Shown here: positions 1 to 6,153 of the stretch, in pieces
Numbering within the stretch: the first letter of the stretch is position 1
Layout: each line of letters starts with the position of its first letter
Origin: an uncultured Acidimicrobiales bacterium
Lineage (GTDB): Bacteria > Actinomycetota > Acidimicrobiia > Acidimicrobiales > UBA10347
Assembly (NCBI GenBank): GCA_937942965.1
Contig: CALDGN010000366.1
Location: 1-15,541 of the forward strand
DNA: 15,541 bases
Direction of reading: 5' to 3'
Translations under genes and position numbers: made by a program
The notes under the pieces: generated by a model
The model's database searches: none
The model's input: only the letters and a program-made list of their open reading frames with translations
Told to the model about the DNA's origin: nothing

Positions 1-1
1 G

Positions 2-346
2 CTGTTGCACGATGTCGCCGACTGCTTCGCCCCCGAGAACCACAGCGACGCCGCCGCCGCACTGCTCGCTCCCTACGTCGACGACGAGACCCACTGGGTC
101 ATCAAGCACCACGGCATCTTCCAGGGCTACTACTACTTCCACCACATGGGAGGCGACCGCACTGCTCGCGACGTCCACCGTGACCACGAGTACTACGACG
201 CCTGCGTTCGCTTCTGCCACGAGTACGACCAGAACTGCTTCGACCCGGCCTACGACAACATGGCGATCGAAGAATTCATCCCGATGATGGAAGAAGTCTT
301 CTCGCGGCCGAGCCGAGTTCCGGGCGTTGCTCCCCTCGAAGGCTGA
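2..346 (+). CDS. HD-domain metal oxygenase/phosphohydrolase, C-terminal part (5' end outside the window)
   Basis: The frame is open to the left edge, so about 114 residues of a longer protein are visible. They begin with LLHDVAD, which fits the HD motif (LLHD) of the HD superfamily. Further His residues follow in VIKHHG and YYFHH, and a late Asp lies in HEYDQ just before a conserved-looking FDPAYDNMAIEEFIPM tail. That order (HD, two His clusters, late Asp, a helix of the 'P..EF.P' type) matches the PhnZ/myo-inositol-oxygenase-like branch, whose members use a di-iron site to oxidise substrates; plain HD phosphohydrolases remain possible. About 70-80 N-terminal residues, including the first metal ligand, would lie outside. 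The stop is 3 nt before the Rieske oxygenase gene, so the two are almost certainly co-transcribed and may act on one substrate. Superfamily is fairly secure; substrate unknown. Confidence 0.8.
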   Translation: MLHDVADCFAPENHSDAAAALLAPYVDDETHWVIKHHGIFQGYYYFHHMGGDRTARDVHRDHEYYDACVRFCHEYDQNCFDPAYDNMAIEEFIPMMEEVFSRPSRVPGVAPLEG

Positions 347-349
347 TCG

Positions 350-1585
350 GTGGCTTCACCCGAGACCGGACTGATGGACTGGGCCGACGAGACCGCGTGG
401 GCGGGCACCCGCAAGCCACTCGCGGAAGCCCAGTCACTCCCCGCTGCTTGCTACACCGACCCGGCGTTCTTCGACCTCGAACAGCAACGGGTCTTCGGCA
501 CCTCGTGGGTCCCCGTCGCATTGGTCGATCAGGTCGTACAAGGACGCATGCTCGTGCGCCAGGTCGGCGGCACCTCGATCGTGCTCACCCGCAACGGCGA
601 CGGTGAGCTGCGCGGCTTCCTCAATAGCTGTCGCCACCGCGGCACCGAACTCGCCGAGGGCGACTGCGAGATCGGCAACACGATCCGCTGCCCCTATCAC
701 CGGTGGGGTTACAACCTCGACGGCACGCTGATCTCGACGCCCCGCTTCGCCGAGGCGGGCGTCGAAGACTTCGACCCAGCCGACTACGGGCTGCATCAGG
801 TCCGGGTCGACCAGTGGGGCGTGCTGATCTTCGCCTGCCTCGATCCGACCACCATGCCGCTCGAGGACTGGGTCGGCGATCTGCCCGATCGCACCGCCTC
901 CTATCGCCTGCAGGAATGGCGCACGGTCGAAACCCGTGACATCGAAATCAAGGCCAACTGGAAGCTGATCAGCGAGAACTTTCAGGAGTACTACCACCTG
1001 GCCTGGGTCCACCCTGAGCTGGCCAAAGTCAGCCGGGTCGAAGACCACTACCGGTACCAAGGCCCCGGCATGTACTGCGGCCAGACGACCACGCCCGTGT
1101 CCGGCGACGACCGTGACGACTGGGTCGCGATGCCGCCAGCTGAGGGCCTGAACGATAGCGACGGATCGAGCGCCCGATTCCTGGCGATCTTCCCGAACGT
1201 ATTGGTGAGCATTCTGCCGAACCACGTGTTTGTGATGGTGCTCAACCCGGTCGCACCCGGCGTGACGCTCGAGTCGTGCGCGTTCCTGCTCCCGCCGACG
1301 ACACCTGACGTTCCCGAAGAAGGGTTCGCGTCAACGCGTTCGTTCTGGTTCGACGTCAACGACGAGGACATCGACATCGTCGAAGCCGGCCAGCGTGGTT
1401 TGGAGCGCGGCGGCTTCACCCAAGGGCGCTTGTCGCCCCGGTTCGAGGAACCGTTGCATCGCTTCCACAACATGCTCGCCGATCGGTTCGTCGGACTCGA
1501 CCGTGTTCCTGGAGGCGATCCGAACGATCACGAACCTCGGCTCGGCACCAACGCCAACCCCCTCCCCTACATCGCGAGCCAGTAG
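350..1585 (+). CDS. Rieske-type non-heme iron oxygenase, alpha subunit (quaternary-amine-type candidate)
   Basis: A 411-residue protein of usual length for the family. The N-terminal Rieske domain binds a [2Fe-2S] cluster through C94-x-H96 and C114-x2-H117 (CRHRG and CPYHRWG). The C-terminal catalytic domain shows NWKLISENFQEYYH...H: H216 and H221 are iron ligands, E213 is the bridging residue that relays electrons from the Rieske centre, and D340 in the NDEDID segment is the likely third ligand. Naphthalene-dioxygenase-like enzymes have Asp at the bridge; carnitine, betaine and stachydrine-type enzymes (CntA, GbcA) have Glu, so a methylammonium substrate is favoured by inference. GTG at 350 is chosen because of a GAAGG ribosome site 7 nt upstream; ATG at 374 is an alternative. 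No reductase partner is visible in the window. Confidence 0.93.
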   Translation: MASPETGLMDWADETAWAGTRKPLAEAQSLPAACYTDPAFFDLEQQRVFGTSWVPVALVDQVVQGRMLVRQVGGTSIVLTRNGDGELRGFLNSCRHRGTELAEGDCEIGNTIRCPYHRWGYNLDGTLISTPRFAEAGVEDFDPADYGLHQVRVDQWGVLIFACLDPTTMPLEDWVGDLPDRTASYRLQEWRTVETRDIEIKANWKLISENFQEYYHLAWVHPELAKVSRVEDHYRYQGPGMYCGQTTTPVSGDDRDDWVAMPPAEGLNDSDGSSARFLAIFPNVLVSILPNHVFVMVLNPVAPGVTLESCAFLLPPTTPDVPEEGFASTRSFWFDVNDEDIDIVEAGQRGLERGGFTQGRLSPRFEEPLHRFHNMLADRFVGLDRVPGGDPNDHEPRLGTNANPLPYIASQ

Positions 1586-1600
1586 CGCAGCCTTGCCACG

Positions 1601-1624
1601 GGTGCGGTGTCTGACACCCGCACC
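1601..1624. repeat. Palindromic element copy 1 (possible bidirectional terminator)
   Basis: An imperfect palindrome whose core GGTGTCTGACACC (1606-1618) is self-complementary around the central T. It is extended by outer arms GGTGC and GCACC, leaving one bulged C at 1619. It lies in the 39-nt gap between the convergent Rieske and luciferase-like genes and touches the stop codon of the latter. No T-tract follows. The core recurs, with different outer arms, at 2592 and 2625. Confidence 0.75.
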
Positions 1625-2512
1625 TCAGGTTTGGAGTTCGAGCACCTTGCTGACGGACTCGACCGAGGCCGCCCAGTCGTCAGGCGGCAATGCCGGACGA
1701 ACCACGAACTTCGAGAAGCCGTAGTCGAGCCAGTCTTCGATCCGCTCGGCCAGACCTGACGCTCCGACGCCGATCGTGTGATTCGGGTCGAAGCCAGGGC
1801 GCCGCGACTCGACGGCGGCGCGCACCTCGTCGGTGATCGCATCGTCGACCCAGGTCAGGTTCATGCCGAAGTGCTCGTCGTCGATCTCGCGACCGGCGGC
1901 GATGGCTTCGGCTTCGATGGCACGGCGCATCTCGGCGGCTTCGGCCGGCGAGCACAGGCCCGGCATCCAGCCTTCGCCAATGCGACCGCACCGACGCAGC
2001 GATGCCGGCACTTGACCGCCGAGCCAAATTTCGAGCGGGTCCTGCACTGGCGTCACGGCTAGCTTCACGGCGTCGTAGGAATGGAAGCGACCGTCATGAG
2101 TGAGCGTCTCGCCCGACCAGAGCGTGCGCATGATGTGCAACGACTCTTCGAGCATCGCCGAACGTTCGTTGGCGACGACCGCCTGGGCGTCGAGTTCGTC
2201 GGGCTGGTTTAGGCCGAGCACGAACAGCAACAGCAGCCGCCCTGCGGACAGCCGGTCGAGCGTTGCGAGCTCTTTGGCAAGTCGCACTGGGTCGCGTCCA
2301 GGCACGATGAGATGCGTGCCGACCTTCAGTCGTTCCCGACGGCCTGCCGCCAAGCTCAACGCTGCGATCGGATCGAACACCGACATCGTGATCACATCGG
2401 GCACCCAGATCGAGTCGTAGCCGAGATCATCGAGCGCATCGACGAGGCGAAGGAATCCGGCCGCATCATCGGTCGCTCCCGCGCCGGCAGCGACGCCGAT
2501 CCGAACCTTCAT
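1625..2512 (-). CDS. Luciferase-like monooxygenase superfamily protein, probable F420-dependent oxidoreductase
   Basis: A 295-residue TIM-barrel protein of the bacterial-luciferase superfamily. Typical features in order: an N-terminal beta strand KVRIGVAAG; GFLRLVDALDDLGYDSIWVPD (residues about 19-39); the segment RLKVGTHLIVPGRDPVRLAKELATLDRLSAGRL (about 60-93), where TLDRLS-GR is a family hallmark; then MRTLWSGE, and PLEIWLGGQVPASLRRCGRIGEGWMPG (about 159-185), which contributes to the deazaflavin/flavin site. Cofactor F420 is favoured by the actinobacterial context and by the length, but FMN cannot be excluded. The ATG at 2512 has AGGG 7 nt upstream. The gene is probably transcribed separately from the operon behind it, since palindromic elements lie between. 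Substrate unknown. Confidence 0.88.
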   Translation of the reverse strand: MKVRIGVAAGAGATDDAAGFLRLVDALDDLGYDSIWVPDVITMSVFDPIAALSLAAGRRERLKVGTHLIVPGRDPVRLAKELATLDRLSAGRLLLLFVLGLNQPDELDAQAVVANERSAMLEESLHIMRTLWSGETLTHDGRFHSYDAVKLAVTPVQDPLEIWLGGQVPASLRRCGRIGEGWMPGLCSPAEAAEMRRAIEAEAIAAGREIDDEHFGMNLTWVDDAITDEVRAAVESRRPGFDPNHTIGVGASGLAERIEDWLDYGFSKFVVRPALPPDDWAASVESVSKVLELQT

Positions 2513-2591
2513 TGTGGGACCCTCGCGACAACCAAGCTCATCTCGCCGAAGCTAACCCACAGCCACGACCCGACCCCTACGCCGTCACACC

Positions 2592-2615
2592 CGAACGGTG
2601 CCTGACACCCGTTCG
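2592..2615. repeat. Palindromic element copy 2
   Basis: Core GGTGCCTGACACC flanked by outer arms CGAACG and CGTTCG, again with one extra C between core and right arm. It is the first of two copies (26 bp identical including flanking bases, period 33). It lies downstream of the small unknown gene (stop at 2654) and about 80 nt upstream of the luciferase-like gene, so it may end the minus-strand operon. Confidence 0.8.
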
Positions 2616-2624
2616 CCCGTTCAC

Positions 2625-2648
2625 CGAACGGTGCCTGACACCCGTTCG
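2625..2648. repeat. Palindromic element copy 3 (tandem with copy 2)
   Basis: Identical to copy 2. The junction between both copies, CCGTTC-ACC-GAACGG (2617-2631), is itself a short hairpin, so the tandem could fold either as two long hairpins or as a central one. The right end is 5 nt from the stop codon of the gene at 2654. Confidence 0.8.
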
Positions 2649-2653
2649 CAGGG

Positions 2654-2983
2654 TCAGGTGCGCCAGTCGCCGTTGATTCGCATGCACAGCCACAGCTCGA
2701 TGCCTGCCATCCAGGTGCGGACCTCGTCGATCTCGTGCAGCAACAGTGCCTGCGTTTGCACGTTCTGCCACGCAACATCGTCACGAGGCACCGGCGATAC
2801 GAGCCGATGCGCGGTCTCGGCGAACGCGATCACGTCGCCGGGCTGATAGCCGTCGCTTGCAGGCAACACCCACACCGCCATCGCCTCGTCAGGGCGCGGC
2901 GGAACGTGGTCCCACGTCGGCAGTTGCTCACCGACCGGCTGCCATCCAGCATCGAGCTTCCGGAAGACGCGTCCGATCGACAT
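2654..2983 (-). CDS. Small hypothetical protein (109 aa)
   Basis: Not recognised. A soluble protein of 109 residues with no signal peptide or membrane segment and unusually many Trp residues (seven: near positions 14, 24, 38, 72, 91, 98 and 107). The centre, VWVLPASDGYQPGDVIAFAETAHRL, reads as beta-rich; the C-terminal half (VQTQALLLHEIDEVRTWMAGIELWL) looks helical and amphipathic. It starts 17 nt after the stop of the MFS transporter gene, so it is probably the last gene of the LysR-GFA-MFS operon; no clear ribosome site precedes its ATG, which suggests coupling to upstream translation. The coding bias and the tidy spacing support a real gene; function unknown. Confidence 0.7.
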   Translation of the reverse strand: MSIGRVFRKLDAGWQPVGEQLPTWDHVPPRPDEAMAVWVLPASDGYQPGDVIAFAETAHRLVSPVPRDDVAWQNVQTQALLLHEIDEVRTWMAGIELWLCMRINGDWRT

Positions 2984-3000
2984 GCGTTAACGCCAATCCA

Positions 3001-4350
3001 CTAGCGGTTGACGGGCTTGCCCGAGGGGATGCCCTCGGCGTTGCGGCGGCGCCGCGGAATCAGGTACGCCGCACCAGCCGATGCGCGGGCCGGGATTGGA
3101 GCCCAGCGGCGCTGGCGTTCTTGCGGGAGCGCATCCTTGGACACGATCCGTATCAGGATGTACGCCGCAGCGCACGAGAAGATCCCGGTGATCGCCCAGA
3201 AGAACAACCGCGGGCCGATGCCCGCCATGAGTCCGGCAACAAGCAACGGTCCGACGATCGCGCCCGTCCCGTTCACGCGCACGAGCGTGCCGCTTGCCCC
3301 CAGGATCTCTTCGGCCTTGAGCCAGTCGTTCGAGTAGGCGATGGTCAGCGAATAGAACGGGAACATCGCGCCACCCATGAGGAACATGGCCAGCACCGCC
3401 ATCGGTGACGTCGGGGCGACCGCCAACCCCAGCAACGGAGTGACCGCTGCCGCCACGGCCACCCCAAACAGAACGCCACGGCGAGGGAGCTTGTCGCTCA
3501 GCCAGCCGATGGGCCATTGGAATACGATCGCGCCGACCATCGGTGCGGCGAGAAACAGCGAGATCTGGGCGGTCGTCATATCTACCTGGCCGGCGTAGAC
3601 GGCGCCCATACCGATGAGCGCTCCCGCTCCGGCTCCGGAGAAGAACGATGAGATCAGGCCAGTAGGTATCCGCGGCGCGAGCGCCCGTAACCCGATCGGT
3701 TCCGGCGTCGCGATCGGCGGCGCACTCGAAGCCGACAACGTGATGGGGACCAGCGACAACGACACCAGCACCGACACGACGATGAACAGGGTGAAACCCG
3801 AGGTGTCCTCGACGCTCAACAGCAGCTGACCAACGGCGACGCCGCCCATGGTCACGATCATGTAGACGGAAAGGATGCGGCCGCGGGTCGCGTTGGTAGC
3901 CAGATCGTTGAGCCAGCTCTCGACCACGACATAGATGCCAGCGCTGCACGCGCCGAACAAGAATCGTGTGGCGGTCCAGGTGATCGGCTGAACCGAAATC
4001 GCCTGCACGAGCACCACGGTCGAGGCCATCGACGCCAGCGCCGCAAAGACACGAATGTGGCCGACCGTTCGCAACGCAGATTCCGCATACACGGTGCCCA
4101 CGAGGAACCCTGCGAAGTAGGCAGCCATGATCACACCGGTGACCTCGAGCCCGAACCCGGCTTCGCCACTTCGGACGCCGAGCAGCGAGCCATTCAGCCC
4201 GTTGCCGATCATGACGAGTGCCAACCCGACGAACAGCGCCCAGGTAGCGGCGGCGACCGACGATCGCGGAATGAGCGGTCGTGATTCGCCCCGCTGCACC
4301 GGATCAGTTGCGGCCGAGCCGGCGGCGTCGGTCGGGGCGAGGTCAGTCAT
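3001..4350 (-). CDS. MFS transporter (12 membrane segments, YcaD/UMF2-like)
   Basis: A 449-residue polytopic protein. After a soluble N-terminal stretch of about 33 residues come segments beginning at AATWALFVGLALVMIG; the loop after the second segment, FLVGTVYAESALRTVGHIRVF (about 86-106), occupies the place of the MFS signature. SAGIYVVVESWLNDLATNATRGRILSVY (about 135-162) is typical of the YcaD-like branch, with WLND and RGRILS. The mid-protein loop carries LRALAPRIP, then a second set of six segments and a basic cytoplasmic tail (QERQRRW, RRRRN). Substrate unknown; the branch contains putative drug or small-metabolite exporters. Its ATG overlaps the stop of the GFA gene by 8 nt, so translation is coupled. 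Confidence 0.88.
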   Translation of the reverse strand: MTDLAPTDAAGSAATDPVQRGESRPLIPRSSVAAATWALFVGLALVMIGNGLNGSLLGVRSGEAGFGLEVTGVIMAAYFAGFLVGTVYAESALRTVGHIRVFAALASMASTVVLVQAISVQPITWTATRFLFGACSAGIYVVVESWLNDLATNATRGRILSVYMIVTMGGVAVGQLLLSVEDTSGFTLFIVVSVLVSLSLVPITLSASSAPPIATPEPIGLRALAPRIPTGLISSFFSGAGAGALIGMGAVYAGQVDMTTAQISLFLAAPMVGAIVFQWPIGWLSDKLPRRGVLFGVAVAAAVTPLLGLAVAPTSPMAVLAMFLMGGAMFPFYSLTIAYSNDWLKAEEILGASGTLVRVNGTGAIVGPLLVAGLMAGIGPRLFFWAITGIFSCAAAYILIRIVSKDALPQERQRRWAPIPARASAGAAYLIPRRRRNAEGIPSGKPVNR

Positions 4351-4765
4351 CGTTCACCCCTAGGTTCCGGTCACCGCCAACGGTTTCGATGGTGTCGTCG
4401 AGACGGTGGTAGTCACTGGCCTCGTCGCCGAAGAGTGCGAGGTTCGTCGTGAGCCCCGTCGGCGTGTCGAGGGAGCCCGCAGTAATCGAGAGATGGTCGG
4501 GCTTGTCCGAGGCCCGCCAAAACAACGTGGAGCCGCACGTCGAACAGAAGCCGTACTGCACCGTCGCCGTCGAGTCGTACCAGCGCAACGTCTCGTCGGC
4601 TTCGAACGTGACCGAGGTTGCGGGCGCGGCCGTGGCGGCCATGAAGTGGCCGGTGATGCGGCGGCACGGTTCGCAGTGGCAGTTCGACACGGAACGCGCC
4701 TCGGCATCGATGCGGTAGCGAACGCCCTCGCAGGCGCAGCCACCGGTCAGCGGTGTCTTAGCCAT
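4343..4765 (-). CDS. GFA-family zinc protein (glutathione-dependent formaldehyde-activating enzyme-like)
   Basis: A 140-residue protein with the complete GFA zinc pattern: C10-A-C12, C29-H-C31-x2-C34 and C74-x2-C77 (GGCACEG, NCHCEPC, FCSTCGS). The founding member, Gfa of Paracoccus, was proposed to speed S-hydroxymethyl-glutathione formation, but most family members have no proven reaction and actinobacteria generally lack glutathione, so a role in formaldehyde or thiol chemistry here is uncertain. I chose ATG at 4765 over the longer frame from 4834 because homologues start just before the first CxC and because this gives an 8-nt overlap with the LysR stop, the same overlap as at the next junction. 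Confidence 0.9.
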   Translation of the reverse strand: MAKTPLTGGCACEGVRYRIDAEARSVSNCHCEPCRRITGHFMAATAAPATSVTFEADETLRWYDSTATVQYGFCSTCGSTLFWRASDKPDHLSITAGSLDTPTGLTTNLALFGDEASDYHRLDDTIETVGGDRNLGVNDD

Positions 4766-5639
4766 CGGCCGGCGCTGCACCTGGAGAGAACCCACTGACG
4801 AGCGCGCCTTGGAGTGCTCGTACTGCCGAGTCACGGGTGCGCTTCGAGCGTCGGGCCACGAAGCAGACCTCAGGGAGTGGAGCGGGCAACTTGATGGAGT
4901 GCGTGCGAGCCGACGTGTTGGCTGCGACCGGATGGTCGTCGTTCAGCACACTCACGCCGAGCCCTGCTTCGACTGCGGCGATCACGCCAGCGCTGCTTTC
5001 GCATTCGACCGCAACGAAGTAGTCGAAGCCAGCTTCGCGAAGCGCCCGCTCGGCGATCGGCCGGTAGAAACCACGAGTACCGAAGGTGATGAGCGGAATC
5101 GCGCCGTCATCGCCGAGCACGAGATCCGACGACGCGAACCAGTCGAGGCGGCCCCGGCGGATGACGACGTCGTCTTCTTTGACATCGTCAGCCATTACCT
5201 GGAGCAGCGCCAGATCGAGTTCGCCGGCACGTAACCAGGCGGCCACAACACTGCTCAGCGCAATGCGCGTATTGACCCGAACCCGCGGATGCTCGAGGCG
5301 GAACGAGCGGATGATCTCGGCGAACTGGGCAAGGTCCGGCTCGTCGTTGCAGCCGAGACGGACGGTGCCGGTGAGTTCGCGCAGCTTGAGACTGGCAATC
5401 GCTTCGTCATGCGCGGCAAGAATCTTGTCGGCGTGCAACAAAAGCTCGTGACCCATCTCGGTGGGTTCGATGGTCTTGCCATCTCGCACGAGGAGCGCGT
5501 GTCCGAGGCGTTCCTCGAGGCGCTTGATCTTCCAGCTGACTGCAGACTGCGTCAGGTGCAGACGCGCTGCTGCACCCGTGAACGATCCGGACTCAACAAT
5601 CGCCCGAAGCGTACGCAGCGAGTCGATGTCGAGTCGCAC
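4758..5639 (-). CDS. LysR-family transcriptional regulator
   Basis: A 293-residue LysR-type regulator of normal length. Residues 3-62 are the winged helix-turn-helix (LRTLRAIVESGSFTGAAARL, SAVSWKIKRLEERLG); residues from about 90 on are the periplasmic-binding-protein-like effector domain (GTVRLGCNDEPDLAQFAEII, LDLALLQVMAD, GVIAAVEAGLGVSVLND). It is unusual in lying first in the operon it probably controls (GFA, MFS, small protein follow in the same direction) instead of being transcribed divergently. The start is GTG at 5639, with no ribosome site but a -10-like CATAGT exactly 6 nt before it, so the message may be leaderless. The effector is unknown; transported substrate of the MFS protein is a reasonable guess. 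Confidence 0.92.
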   Translation of the reverse strand: MRLDIDSLRTLRAIVESGSFTGAAARLHLTQSAVSWKIKRLEERLGHALLVRDGKTIEPTEMGHELLLHADKILAAHDEAIASLKLRELTGTVRLGCNDEPDLAQFAEIIRSFRLEHPRVRVNTRIALSSVVAAWLRAGELDLALLQVMADDVKEDDVVIRRGRLDWFASSDLVLGDDGAIPLITFGTRGFYRPIAERALREAGFDYFVAVECESSAGVIAAVEAGLGVSVLNDDHPVAANTSARTHSIKLPAPLPEVCFVARRSKRTRDSAVRALQGALVSGFSPGAAPADG

Positions 5640-5645
5640 GCGCGA

Positions 5646-5651
5646 ACTATG
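5646..5651 (-). promoter_or_regulatory. Candidate -10 box of the LysR operon, leaderless start
   Basis: On the minus strand CATAGT is followed by TCGCGC and then the GTG start. A transcript starting about 7 nt after the box would begin at the start codon. No ribosome site is present. No convincing -35 was seen. Confidence 0.45.
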
Positions 5652-5739
5652 ACAGAAGACCGACCATTAATCCACCCCCTTACTGATCGCGCCCCTGACG
5701 GGACCCCATACCGGCATGACGCAACCTAAGGTGCGGGCA

Positions 5740-6153
5740 ATGGCCAAGGGCTTTCGCCATCGCACTCGCGAGTTGTACGTCGAATGGCAGGCGCGGCGCG
5801 CCGGTCGACGAGGCCTCAATTCAAACATTCACCGCGCCACCCGAGACGTGACCGGACCGACCGGCTGGGCGTTCTCAGCGACGTGGGAAAAGCTCGACGA
5901 GCACGGCGAGGCGTATATGAAGTCGTTTGACCCGCGGGTGCCACCGAGCATCTTCGTGTCTGAGCGTGATCGGCTGCGGCACAACCATCCGATGCCGCTT
6001 GTCGAGCGCTGCATCGAAGATCATCGCCCGCTGCCACGCGGCGCTAGCCCGTCGGAACCAGAAGAACTGCCGACGCCGACGGAGCAATCGGAAGGGTCAC
6101 CGACTGCGTCTCCGCCCGTTCCGGAAACACCATCGTCAACTCCTGGTCGGTAA
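5740..6153 (+). CDS. Hypothetical protein with basic N-terminal part and Pro/Ser/Glu-rich tail (137 aa)
   Basis: Not recognised. The first 100 residues are basic and rich in Arg, His and Trp (KGFRHRTRELYVEWQARRAGRR is the opening), with no membrane segment; the last 38 residues are low-complexity Pro, Ser, Thr and Glu. ATG at 5740 is preferred, since TAAGG lies 8 nt upstream; an in-frame ATG at 5716 is possible. Third codon positions are G/C rich over the first 300 nt, which supports coding. The tail (6044-6153) is antisense to the C-terminal codons of the converging membrane-protein gene, and its odd composition may only reflect that overlap. It is either a real gene with a long 3' overlap or a chance frame; I favour real. 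Confidence 0.6.
   Translation: MAKGFRHRTRELYVEWQARRAGRRGLNSNIHRATRDVTGPTGWAFSATWEKLDEHGEAYMKSFDPRVPPSIFVSERDRLRHNHPMPLVERCIEDHRPLPRGASPSEPEELPTPTEQSEGSPTASPPVPETPSSTPGR

Noticed and set aside
434..1225. Open minus-strand frame of 263 codons opposite the Rieske gene
   Set aside because: The Rieske and iron-binding motifs on the plus strand leave no doubt; the opposite frame shows no family features.
2591..2649. CRISPR-like array from the tandem 26-bp repeats
   Set aside because: Only two units, a 7-nt gap instead of a spacer, strongly palindromic, and no cas genes.
2987..3949. Second minus-strand frame of 320 codons inside the MFS gene
   Set aside because: Arg/Gly/His-rich out-of-frame reading of the MFS gene; no membrane segments, while the other frame has a full set of twelve.
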